Source: Cryoendolithus antarcticus (Eukaryota; Ascomycota; Dothideomycetes; Cladosporiales; Cladosporiaceae). From it: 64,000 bases of DNA. Under the pieces are notes generated by a model. That model was not told the DNA's origin, ran no database searches, and saw nothing but the letters and a program-made list of their open reading frames with translations. Both the position numbers and the translations under genes were made by a program. The stretch's first letter is position 1. Every line of letters begins with the position of its first letter. This document shows positions 33,131-43,365 of this stretch, piece by piece. The DNA lies in NCBI GenBank assembly GCA_002077065.1, contig NAJO01000053.1, forward strand, positions 62,001-126,000, in the 5' to 3' direction.

Positions 33131-33668
33131 CCTGATGTGATAGGAGTGGCAATGTGCCGAGCGTGCAGCCTGCCAGTATGCGCCGTCGCGAGGACTATAG
33201 GTCCAGACAAGTCCGGCGCCGGGAGGCAGAAGAAGATCTGTTATCATCTCGCAATCTTGAGGGAAGGCACACATCGTAGACTTCGGTCTAAGCATGAGGT
33301 TTCACCCCACGGTCCTGCATGCACTTTGTCTGGATTCGATACTCTCATGGTCGTAGTATGCTGATGCCACGCCGCCTTGGTCATAATAGTATGATTGCTA
33401 CCGCTGCTCAATGAGTTCCGGAGAGCCGTACACAAATCATCGGTCCATGACTCGACAGGCTGAAGTGGTATGCAGAGGTGACATAAAAAGACACGAAAGC
33501 GAAGGAAAGGGGGATGATGCAAAGATCGTATTATCAACTCGCTACCAGTATACCTCATACCCATAATGATAGTGCTTCCAATTCCTCATCTCCCTCGCAA
33601 TAAATGCAAGATCGTATCTCCCCTTCCCATCCTACCAACGCGCCAACATTCCAAAGCCGTCCAAACCC
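33131..33668. other. Intergenic, 538 bases
   Basis: No gene is seen between F-box copy 6 and the end of the open frame that follows the WD40 gene. Confidence 0.35.
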
Positions 33669-34118
33669 CTACCAACGTCGCCCCATCCTCTCAACAGCTA
33701 CTCCAAACCTCCCCAATGTCATATAAAGACCTATAACTTCTTTCCTTCCTCTCAAACCCCCGACCCAATGATCACCATCCCAATCCCTCGCCGTGTGCAT
33801 GAAGTCATCGAAATTGCCATCCTCCCACGTAAGCAACGCCATCGCAGTCTCCCAAGGCGTCGCGTAGTGCCCGAGCTTACTGCCAATAATACAATAAATC
33901 GGACGCAGAACATCACACTGCATGACCTTGTACTTGAAGTCGCCGAGAGTGTTGGCGGCGTGGGAAGTTTCTACCAGCTTCTCAAGGCATGCGGTGCGTT
34001 CAGGGTGCTCCAAGGGGCGGAGCTCCACACACTGGTTGACGGTGTAAACGCGGACAAGGTAGGAGGCTCGGATTGATGTCGTATTGGGGAACTGCAGGAA
34101 GCGGCCGATCCAACTGTA
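33669..34118 (-). other. Open frame of 149 codons directly after, and in frame with, the F-box/WD40 stop
   Basis: The codon after the WD40 gene's TAG (34121-34119) begins a stop-free run of 149 codons in the same frame, ending with TAG at 33669. Codon use looks coding and the peptide is ordered-looking (ASYLVRVYTVNQCVELRP, then HYATPWETAMALLTWED). It contains AANTLGDFKYKVMQCD, which resembles the TLGDF motif of the small F-box family. It has no early ATG. It could be a stop-readthrough extension, an alternative 3' exon, or the remnant of a further F-box paralogue. Confidence 0.5.
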
Positions 34119-36758
34119 CTAAAGGTTGGCGAACGGGTTGCGGAAGACGATAGCTGTTGTTTCTTCGATGGGTATCTCGCGCAGGTCGTCGATGTAGTCG
34201 ATTGGCATCCCATCGAGTCTAGCAGTAGGATCCTTGCGGAGTCCAAAGTCAATGATAAGAATACGGCCATCTTGGCTGGTAGCTACAATGCGGCGGTAAT
34301 CTGACTTTGCAGCCAGCATCCACGAGGTCGTCCACTCTTCAGCGCGCCAGATCTGCTCGCCGGTGTTGAAGTCGTAGACGCGGAGGTCGAGGTCATAGGA
34401 TCCAGAGACCACGCGGGAGTTGGCGCTGTCAAGCCATAGGGAGCGTACCAACTGAGTGTGGCCCGTGAACCGGCCAACTTCCTCACCAGTCTCGACGCAG
34501 AACTTGTAAGTGATGTGATCGTTGCCGCCAGCCAGAACGTACTTCATGTCCTCGCTGAACTCGACTGCTGCGAGGCCACGCTCCTTAGCAGAGAACTCCT
34601 TGATAAGCGTCATCTTCTCAATGTCCCAGAGCCTAGCAATTCCGTCACCGCTAGCGCTAACGAGGAACCTGCCACGGAGCTGGACAGCATTGACAGGTCC
34701 ACGGTGTCCAGGAAGTCTACCCTTAATGCTGTAGTCCGAGCGGTTCCAAACGATAATGCTACTATCCTTCGAGCAGGAAACGATGTACTTGGCATCGAGA
34801 GCAACGTCCAGTACACCGCCAGTGTGGTCGGTCAGGCGACGGATTGGTTTGTAGGTCTTGATATCCCAGACGAGGAGGGTCGAGTCCGAAGAGCCCGTCA
34901 CGAGAATCTTGTCATCGTACTGAAGGCACAGGATGCTGGCGTCGTGCCACTGTTCGGGTGTAGTGAAGATACCGTTACCGTATACAGTGCCGTTGACACT
35001 CGCGACAGCGCTGTGAAATGATGGATAGTCGACAGTCCTGAGCGGTTTGGGTCCAGGTGTAGGTCGAACTTGAGGTCCTCCAATGACCTTGATACACTGC
35101 AAGGTATTGATGTCCCAGACGCGGATTGTGCGATCACGGGATCCCGTAATGATCTTCTCCTCGTCGAACTGCACGCAGTATACGCTGTCCGTGTGTCCAG
35201 ACAAGTATGTGGCCTTCCCGGACTCCTTCGGACCCATCCGCCACTGTGCCTCCAACTGCACTCGCGCCTTGTACATGTTCTTCCATGGCTGATGCCTCTT
35301 GTTCTTCCTGCCACAGCCCATGCTGCCGACCTGGATAGGCGCCGGATCGGTGTGGATTTGTCGCTGATACTTGCGAAGGAACGCAGATCTCCAGACCGAC
35401 TGATCCTGAGCGAAAACCTTCCAAGCGCGACTAACCCTCGAGGCGATGGCGAGAGTCGGCGCATCAGCGAGCGACATGATCTTGAGACATAGCTCCGCGG
35501 GCAGTGCAGAGGTGAAGTCCCGGCGGCAGTCGTCCTTCGGAACTGAATCCTCGGAGTCAGCGTAGACAGGCATATCGATATCGCCGTCGAAGTCACGGCA
35601 TGGGCTATCGAAGCGGTCGTATTGAGATAGGTCGGCACCGCTGTCAGCTGCGCTAGAAATAGAGCCAATACGAGAGCGACGACTGTTGAGGTCATCGTGG
35701 AAGTCCAGGTCCATTTGAACATCGCCGGTGAGTTGCTTGTGTCGAGCTGCGAATTGCCTGGCTCCTTCTCCGCCAGATGGGTTGAAGTAGGGAGGCACGC
35801 TGCGAGCTGGTTGTCCATGGGCAGGTGCGGGAGTGTCCTTGCGGTCGTTGCTGGAGATACCGCCAAGTAGTGCAGGTCGGAACTTCTTGTTGCGGGAGTT
35901 GTCGTCGTATTTAACATTGCGCTTGGTGGGCGAAGTCGGCTGTGTTGCTTTCTTCGCTAGGTTTGAAGGGTCGATGGTCAGCAACATACCCTCGTTGCTG
36001 CTCGGTTTGCGAGTCTTTGTACCAAAAGAAGCCATGTCATTGGTCATCATGTTTCTGCCAAAGTCTGAAACCTTTTTGCTGAGTCTTCGAGCTGTGGATC
36101 CTCTTCGCGCGGGCTCTTCATTACTAGTGCCCGCAATGCACGCAGTCAATGATGCATCGCTTGATACTGTGCTTGCTGTCGAGAACATGCTCGAGCCTGA
36201 TCCTATGGCGGATGGCGTGCTGCTCACAGTGAATGTGTTGGCATCTAGCCACGCGTTGGCGGATGACCCGACTGAGGACAGCGAAGGCGAGTAAAGTGAG
36301 TTTGCGGAGCTTGCATGTGACGATGACGAAGCTGAGCTCCCTGTCCCCAGTTGCCGGACAAAAGGTCTGCGCTGCCTTCGCTGATTCCTCCAGAACGTAT
36401 TCCTGATCTCCTCGGTCTGAAAGTGTGGTTCCGGACCAGTATTCCTCAAGAACGCCGCCAACGCTCGCGTGTTCTCCCATGCCTGCGCATCGGCGGCTGC
36501 TTCACGTGCAAGAGCTGCACGACCTATGGTATCATAAGACCGCTGCGACGCCGCGTCGGCGAGCATGTGCAGACCATTGCGCGACGGGTCTGATACATGT
36601 TGGTGTTGCTCAGGCTGCGAGCCGAATGTTCTCGACGAGTGGACAGTGTGTGGTCGGTGTAGTGGAAGTTGAGGACGTTGTTGCTGTTGTTGTATCGGAA
36701 GGTCGAAGGTCGATTGGGGAACCGAGTTCGAGTCCGAGGACTGACCAGTGGTATGCAT
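34119..36758 (-). CDS. F-box/WD40-repeat protein (SCF substrate receptor)
   Basis: A single exon encodes 879 aa. Residues 1-400 are disordered, with Gln- and Ser-rich stretches. The F-box is at about 420-465 (SALPAELCLKIMSLADAPTL, then ASRVSRAWKVFAQD). A linker RKNKRHQPWKNMYKAR precedes about seven WD40 repeats from about 515 (YLSGHTDSVYCVQFDEEKII, then SRDRTIRVWD) to about 835. Several repeats have the GH...WD pattern. The C-terminus is VFRNPFANL. The architecture is that of Met30/Pof1/Fbw-type SCF receptors, but I cannot assign a specific orthologue. Two introns might be expected in a gene this long, but none is needed. Its stop is followed by the open frame described separately. Confidence 0.92.
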   Translation of the reverse strand: MHTTGQSSDSNSVPQSTFDLPIQQQQQRPQLPLHRPHTVHSSRTFGSQPEQHQHVSDPSRNGLHMLADAASQRSYDTIGRAALAREAAADAQAWENTRALAAFLRNTGPEPHFQTEEIRNTFWRNQRRQRRPFVRQLGTGSSASSSSHASSANSLYSPSLSSVGSSANAWLDANTFTVSSTPSAIGSGSSMFSTASTVSSDASLTACIAGTSNEEPARRGSTARRLSKKVSDFGRNMMTNDMASFGTKTRKPSSNEGMLLTIDPSNLAKKATQPTSPTKRNVKYDDNSRNKKFRPALLGGISSNDRKDTPAPAHGQPARSVPPYFNPSGGEGARQFAARHKQLTGDVQMDLDFHDDLNSRRSRIGSISSAADSGADLSQYDRFDSPCRDFDGDIDMPVYADSEDSVPKDDCRRDFTSALPAELCLKIMSLADAPTLAIASRVSRAWKVFAQDQSVWRSAFLRKYQRQIHTDPAPIQVGSMGCGRKNKRHQPWKNMYKARVQLEAQWRMGPKESGKATYLSGHTDSVYCVQFDEEKIITGSRDRTIRVWDINTLQCIKVIGGPQVRPTPGPKPLRTVDYPSFHSAVASVNGTVYGNGIFTTPEQWHDASILCLQYDDKILVTGSSDSTLLVWDIKTYKPIRRLTDHTGGVLDVALDAKYIVSCSKDSSIIVWNRSDYSIKGRLPGHRGPVNAVQLRGRFLVSASGDGIARLWDIEKMTLIKEFSAKERGLAAVEFSEDMKYVLAGGNDHITYKFCVETGEEVGRFTGHTQLVRSLWLDSANSRVVSGSYDLDLRVYDFNTGEQIWRAEEWTTSWMLAAKSDYRRIVATSQDGRILIIDFGLRKDPTARLDGMPIDYIDDLREIPIEETTAIVFRNPFANL

Positions 36759-38181
36759 GTCGCAGGTGATAAGGGAGTCGAGAGTGTGTAATGAGCGTGT
36801 TAAATGGCGATGCTAATGAATGTGCGGCCGGCAACAGGGAGTGTCGACCGTGAGAAGTGAAGGACGGCTGGATCCGGTAGGTGGTAGCGGTGAAGGGAGG
36901 ACGAGGTGAGTGAGGTTCAGCGTCGGTGGTGCCGAGGAGCGGCGTGTGAGATGGAGCGCAGTGCTGTGCTGTGCTATGCAAGGAGAGATGCACGACAGCA
37001 ATGCAACAGGACCACGTATCGCCGGTGTTGGTCGAGGTGCAGAGTCAATGTTGTCAATTGACCTCCGTATTAACGAAAGTATTAGCGGAGATGAAGGAGT
37101 TAGTGGACCGTGCTGCGGTCAAACAGGATGGCGGATCCTCGGTCTCGTTCGGTCAAAGCTGTGTCGAACAATGTGGTGAGATGGGTGAGATTATTGTGGC
37201 AAGTAAAAGTATAGTGTGCTGACGGGCAGAGACAGCAGACAGAGTTGAGACCTATATGCCCCAGCAGATGACAGCGGTGATGTCGCTCTGGCGCTCGTGC
37301 AGCGTGTCGTCAGTCCGACCGAGAGTTGCTGTAGGGGTCCTTCACCAAGTCAAGCGGTAGCTTTGCGGAGAGCAGATTCGAGAGCCTTGTTCCCTCACTT
37401 CTGTTAACGAGCAGGACTCACGACCGCGAGAGATGAATTCTCTGCCCTGGTCTGCGGTACCCGGGTGCTCTCCCGCGCTCGGAGGTGGTTTCTGCGCTGG
37501 CAGATCGCGAAGAATGGTTGGGTTTCTGAGCTTCCAAGACACGCTGCGGCGAGCGGCGCTCCGTCCGAGCAGCAAGGTTTCTCCGACGTCGCCTCTGCTG
37601 CACACACTTTCGCCTGTGCCGATGCACGTCACACTGACTGACAAGGCGTGGCGTTGAGGGTTACACTGCAATTTGCCTGCGAATCAAGCCCAGCGTCAGG
37701 GATGCGATAAGTCTGGAAGGAGCGAACGAGAGTCGATGATGAAGTGAAGTCACGGTGTTGCATACAGTACTCCAGCATCACTTCAGCGATGACCCGATCT
37801 TAGGCTCCCCGCTCTCACGTCCGATCACAAGTGCGAATGCATGTCATCCAGCCTTACATACAGTACAGAGGAGCCGTTGGTAAGACTGATATTGACCGTC
37901 CGGCGAATCCTGCCAACGCACCCTGCATCGTCATCAACCACCACCCCAGGATCTCTCCCCACTCGACCCGGTTAGGAAGCACGTTGCCAAGACATTGGAC
38001 CAGACAACGATAGATCGGTACCGTTCCGGTTGATGATCTGACGCTCATCATCCGTGCTTCTCATTACATGGTCTAGAACATTTCTCGTGACTTCCGCAGA
38101 GCACGCGTCCCCTGCCTCGTACTGTACGTTCCAGGCTACACCTTAGATTTCGGTCACACCCGAAACACCGCCAGCACAGCC
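36759..38181. promoter_or_regulatory. Divergent intergenic region, 1.4 kb
   Basis: This region lies between the F-box/WD40 gene (leftward) and the DUF7704 gene (rightward). The repeated GTGCTGTGCTGTGCT near 36960 is simple-sequence. No gene is recognised. Confidence 0.35.
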
Positions 38182-38667
38182 ATGGCGCCGTCCACCACCA
38201 CCCCCTCCATCATACCCCTCCCCTACACCCTCTTCTTCCTCTACATCGAGCCCTTCTTCACCGCCCTGGGTGCAGTCTACGCCTTCTTCTTGCAACCTCA
38301 ATATCTCACCCTCACCGTCCCCTCGAACCCTCTCCCGCCTTCGCTCCGCGAACAAGTCGTCCTAAACCAGCTTGCAAACCTTTATCTCGTCTTCGCCGTC
38401 TCAGAAGCGTGCGTGCTACGCGCCACGAAAGATGTGCGAGTGTGGAAGATCTTCCTGATTGGCCTGCTGATTGCAGACTTTGGTCACTTGGCCAGTGTGT
38501 TTGCCGTTGAAGGCTGGGAGGGCTACTGGAAAATCTGGGAATGGAACTCGATGAGCTGGGGGAATCTGGGATTTGTCTATGCTGGCGCGACCATGCGGAT
38601 TGCGTTTTTGGCTGGGCTGGGCTTGGGCGGTGGGAGCAAGAGGAAGGGGTCCGGGAGTAAGAGGTGA
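38182..38667 (+). CDS. DUF7704 family small membrane protein
   Basis: This encodes 161 aa with four predicted transmembrane helices: LPYTLFFLYIEPFFTALGAV (about 12-38), a second around LNQLANLYLVFAVSEACVL, a third around IFLIGLLIADFGHLASVFAV, and a fourth near LGFVYAGATMRIAFLAGLGL. Motifs such as FLYIEP, DFGHL and EGWEGYW match the fungal DUF7704 family, whose function is unknown. The C-terminal tail is Lys/Gly/Ser-rich. A single exon is used. Confidence 0.82.
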   Translation: MAPSTTTPSIIPLPYTLFFLYIEPFFTALGAVYAFFLQPQYLTLTVPSNPLPPSLREQVVLNQLANLYLVFAVSEACVLRATKDVRVWKIFLIGLLIADFGHLASVFAVEGWEGYWKIWEWNSMSWGNLGFVYAGATMRIAFLAGLGLGGGSKRKGSGSKR

Positions 38668-39932
38668 GGAGGGAACGGACGTGGTAGGAAGGTGATCATG
38701 ACGATGCAAGTGAGGAGTGAGTTTGGGACGAGGCTACTGCTCTAAGCGACCGTGATGATGAAGTGACGTTGGATGTTGCCGGAAGTGGCGCAAGCAATTG
38801 ACGCTGACCACAACTGCCTTCCCCAATGGTCGCTGTATATGTAGGCGCCGAGCGCAGGACACGTTGCAGACGGGCGAGCTAGAATCCAGGGACGATGCTT
38901 TAGGACCCTTTAACTCAAGACCGGATACCTCCGCTAGGGGACGCTACGCGCTCCCTCATTCCACTTCACGGCTTAGGGATGCGCGGTTCATGGCTTGAAG
39001 AGCACTGGCTGTGTGACCATCTAGTGGCTCGCGGGTGATGCCGCACGGTCAGGAGGGGCTGGAAAGCGTCATCAGGGTGCTGGCGTAGGTGGTCAAGACT
39101 CCGCGATGGCCAGGACAAGCATGACTCTCTTGCGATCGCAACAGCACGACTGGGGTCATATTGGCTGAACCGCATGTTCCAGGAACATTCTGGCAACAGT
39201 GGAGACACCATACGTCGGCAGAGCGAGCAGACACGCCCAGTCTGCTGGCCACGCTCATCGCTTCGGCCGATACTTGTATGTCACGCCGCTCGAGATTACG
39301 CTCGCACGGCAGGCAAATACTGGTCTGGCGAGACCGCGATGTCTAGCATATCGCAACCATTCCGGGACTCGAGACGATCAATAAAGGCCAGTGCAGTGAG
39401 CTATTATGCATGTGTAACAATCGGCCTCAGGCATTATTGGGCTCGCATCCTTCGTGAACCGAGAAGCTGGATACTACTGTGAGTTGCTTACTTTTCGCTA
39501 CCAATATTGTAATGCCGCTGCGCCCGCACAACGCAGTACGGCGACTTCTTACTTGCAATTGACGACCTTCCTCATCGCGTTGGTCAATTGTTCGTTCTCT
39601 GTTCGCTGGTCTTGGACGTTCACGAGTGCGACCAGTCAATTTGCCAGATTCTCAGCACGCCGCCAAGGGATCATGCAAGCCAAGTATACCAAGACTTTTA
39701 CACCTCACTTTGAGTATAGATCCGGTCAGCAAGTATACCACGCTCCTGTGTGGTTGGATCCTCGTTTGCGGTGTGCAAAGTCCCGCACGGCAGGTCATAT
39801 GCATGGTAGTAACGATCTGCTAGCCACGTTCTTGACATGCAGGTACAGGCGTGGCAATATATGTAGGTGTAGCCGCAACTCGTTGCTTCGAAAGCGCTTT
39901 CTATACCCACTGTCAAGCATCAGTCGGTCAAA
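38668..39932. other. Intergenic, 1.3 kb, no gene seen
   Basis: The longest open frame here (39454-40035, no ATG at its start) overlaps the PhoD start in another frame and has no recognisable content. Probably promoter and leader of the PhoD gene. Confidence 0.35.
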
Positions 39933-42045
39933 ATGCTGTCTCTTCTCCCCTTCCTTGCTGTTGTCCCAGCGGTCCTTGCGGACTACAGTGGCAACATCAA
40001 TTACGGATCGCCTTCGCTGCGTCACCGCGGCCTAGGAATTCATCTCCCGTCAGTAGTCAAGCGCCAGACAGCACCGGCCTCCGCAAACGCATCGGCTCTG
40101 AACTTTACCCATGGCATCGCCTCGGGTGATCCATACTCCGACTCTGTCATTCTCTGGACCCGTGTGGCGCCCACTACCGACAATGACCGCAGCAACGTCA
40201 CAGTCTCCGGCACCGTTCCGCTCTACAACCACTTGACTGAGGAGTATGTTCGTGCTAGCACTCAGCCGATCTGCGTCTCCTACGTAGTCGCCCGCGATGA
40301 GGATCTCAAGCGCGTCGTGTCTCAAGGCCGAGCATACACTTCTTCCGACATCGACTACACAGTCAAGGTCGAGGCCAAGGGGTTGAAGGCTTTCACGCAG
40401 TACTGGTACCAATTCCGCGTCTGTGGGAGTCAGGTCGTCTCACCCAAGGGAAGGACCAAGACGGCGCCGAGGGCTAACGACGATGTGAGCGATATTGGAC
40501 TTGCTGTCTATTCTTGCTCAAACTTCCCCAATGGCTTCTTCAACGCGTATGGCAATTCTGCACGCAAGGACAATGTGGACTACGTGTTGCATGTAAGTCA
40601 AGCTGTTGTCCTTATCCCAGTCTTGACCCACGAGCGTTTGTATTGATGTATTGCAGCTCGGTGACTACATCTACGAGTACGCCACCTCGAACTCCCTCCG
40701 TCCAGTCCAGCCACGCAAGGAGATCTTCTCCTTGTACGACTACCGCCGCCGTCTAGCGACGTACCGCACGGACAGCGATCTCCTGCTATCGCATAGCAAG
40801 TTCGCCTGGATCACTGTCTGGGATGACCATGGTACGTAGCTATTAGACCCAGACCAACACTAATCTGAAGCTGACATCAGATCGCAGAGTTTGCCAACAA
40901 CGGCTACCGCGACGGCTTCTCCGGCATGAACAACACCGAGGATTCTTTCATTCGCGCCGGGCGTGTCAGCGTTGATCAGCGCAAGATGAACGCTGTGCGT
41001 GCTTACTTCGAGTGGATGCCGCTTCGTCAAGTGGACATGGACGATGGACTCCGCGTGTGGAGGAGCTTTGCTCTGGGCAAGCTCGTTGATCTGGTCATGC
41101 TCGACACCAGGAATTATGATCGATCCATCACCACGCTGAACTGGAACACTGATTACGTTACTGAGATCTCCAATGATGCTGGACGGACGCTTATGGGCGG
41201 ACTGCAGGAGAGCTGGTAAATTCAAGCTCGGCATGTCGTTCTTCGTACGCTGACTGACCGCTTCTATAGGTTCTATCGCCAGCTCATCAACTCAAAGAAG
41301 CGCGCGGCCAAATGGCGGTTGATCGGGAGCCAGATCGTGTTCTCCCGCGTCAACATCACCACTTGGTTTGGCACGGAGGAGAACCCATACAACAGCGACG
41401 CATGGGATGGGTACTTCGCGAACAAGGTCTGTCGCCACAGCCTAAAATTCACATTGAGAGCCACGGCTGACATTTCCACAGAACCGCACCCTGAAGACCC
41501 TCTACGACAATGACATCGGCAACAACATCTTTATGTCCGGTGACTCGCATCTCAATTGGGCCTCCGACCTCGTCTGGCTCGACGAGAAGTCGTACAACCC
41601 CAAGACCGGCGCCGGTAGTCTAGGCGCAGAATTTGCTGGCACCGCTGTGTCATCCTCCTCACCCTTCGGTGCCTCCTCCTCGCTCAGGCAGACCAACAAC
41701 CAGTCTTCGCTCCTCATCCGTGATAATTCTGAGCTGCAATGGCAGGAAGGTTACTACAGAGGGTACTACGAGCTGCAGATCTCGCCGCAGAAGGTTGTGG
41801 CGCAGTACTTCGGCTGCCCTGACCTGCGCACCAGGAACGGGTATGAGATCAGCTTGGGGAATTTCACTGTGACGGATGGTGGCAATGCTATTCAGCGGCC
41901 GATTGGAGGTGGCGTTGTGGCCAATGGAGCACTGCAGGATGGACAGGTGGTGGGTACTAATCTCACGCTGGACACGAACACGGGGAGGTGGGCTGTCAGG
42001 GGGTTCAACTTCAGTGGTGTGACGATCCCTTCGGGAACTGCCTAG
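39933..42045 (+). CDS. Secreted PhoD-like alkaline phosphatase/phosphodiesterase
   Basis: This metallophosphoesterase would release phosphate from esters outside the cell. Five exons (39933-40592, 40657-40831, 40888-41215, 41270-41426, 41482-42045) with introns of 64, 56, 54 and 55 bp give 627 aa in consistent phase. The signal peptide is LSLLPFLAVVPAVLADY. The N-terminal PhoD domain has FTHGIASGDPYSDSVILWTR and an Fn3-like part. Metal-site motifs follow: LGDYIYEYA, ITVWDDHEFANN, VMLDTRNYDRS and MSGDSHLNWASDLVW. Several NxS/T sites suggest N-glycosylation. There is no C-terminal anchor. Regulation by phosphate is likely for the family, but I see no specific site here. Confidence 0.93.
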
Positions 42046-42496
42046 AAAGCTGACACGAAGTGACTCTAGTCGGGGAAGTATATTGCTTGTCCTGCAAACT
42101 GGAACTTGTGTCATGCTGTGAGCAGCATGCTCGTGCAGCGATCAGCCATACTACTGTGCACATGAGAATCCTGCGGAGACAACCGTACCCACTTCACTCT
42201 CTCTCCCATCGATACAGAGGGTTAGAGTCACTCTTAAAGGTCCTCATACAGTAGCATAGGCGCCTTCAGCTTCATAGCCGAGCGGAGATACCTCGTGTGA
42301 CCTTGTATATTGGCTGGTCAGCCCTCCTTTACCGTGGACATCTCTGCATGCCCGACTCAGCGCAGCAAACGACATGCTCGGTCCAAGCACCCCTTGCAAC
42401 GTCCTCGTCCGCATGATCTCCATCACCAGAGCTGCGGCCATGGCAAGCGATCGGGCTTAAACTCTGGTTCATCTACGCGGCGTCAGCTTTTATCCA
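42046..42496. other. Convergent intergenic region, 451 bases
   Basis: This lies between the 3' ends of the PhoD gene and F-box pseudogene copy 7. Nothing is recognised. Confidence 0.35.
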
Positions 42497-43140
42497 TTAA
42501 TATAAGTCTGGGGATTGGAGCTCACCTGGACTATACCGCGGCTTGAAGGATTCAAATTCGTCACCCTCATAGCAGCCTTCACCACACCAAGACCTCCAAA
42601 GCGAGCAGCCGGGGATGTGTCCCTTGCAGCCACTGCGTGTGTACGCTACAAATTCGCCCACCGTCTGGTCAGGCATCCAATGGAACATCACCGGCGGACA
42701 CTTGCAAGTACGCGCGGTAACTCCGTACATGATCGGCCGGGCCCGCCAATATACTAAGTTCTCGTTCAAAGTGAACGAGGACGCATACATCTTCATGGCG
42801 CTGGATTACTGCGGCAGTGCTTGTAGATCGATGAGGACGGAGATCGAGTCACTAGGCCCCCAGCCGGGCTGATCAGGGTCGTTAAGAAGCGGATTGATAT
42901 GTTGGTAGTTTTCTGGACAGGTCAGGCAGCGGTCCTTAGACCAGCGCGTTCCAGGACGTGCTCATGTTTTCGCGTGTGATCGAAGTCGAAGAAGAGGGCT
43001 TTGCGTAGCTTAGGTGAATTGTTGATATCGCGGTGCCACTGTCGGTCAACGCGCTGCGCAAGCAGCAACGTCTTTATATCGACGTCGATGAGGATTTGCT
43101 CGAGCAGCTCGATAACGCCGAAGACCTTAGCTGCGGTCAT
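42497..43140 (-). pseudogene. Small F-box family gene (copy 7), frameshift plus stop
   Basis: From the ATG at 43140 the frame gives an F-box (VFGVIELLEQILIDVDIKT, then LLLAQRVDRQWHRDI) and LRKALFFDFDHTRKHEHV. The frame then ends early at 42922. The continuation is in another frame from about 42945, with WSKDRCLTCPENYQHINPLL. It parallels copy 6, which has Cys residues and HHNRLLL at this place. That frame meets TAA at 42808-42806, immediately before the SSAMKMYAS core, and continues open through DQTVGEFVAYTRSGC to 42497. A one-base deletion and a nonsense change are both needed to explain it, so it is very likely dead. Overall length and motif order match the intact copies. Confidence 0.82.
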
Positions 43141-43365
43141 GTTGGGCAGCTGTGGACAGTGATGCCTCCGATGTAGGGTCGTTGAGAGAGCGAGGCTTTT
43201 TCAGGTTTGTGCGTGTGGTGAATTTCCGCCGCGAGGAAACCGTCTGCCAAAACGTGTCTTTCTCTCGAAGTTAGGTCTCTACCGCACCTTCTCCTTATGT
43301 GCTGTCGCTATTCCACATTTCCTCGACAAATTTCACTTAGGCTCGTGTTCTGGCCACCCGGTTGA

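Noticed and set aside
34898..35917. Long minus-strand open frame (339 codons)
   Set aside because: It lies inside the F-box/WD40 gene in another frame; the composition is Ser/Thr/Arg noise and the WD40 frame explains the sequence.
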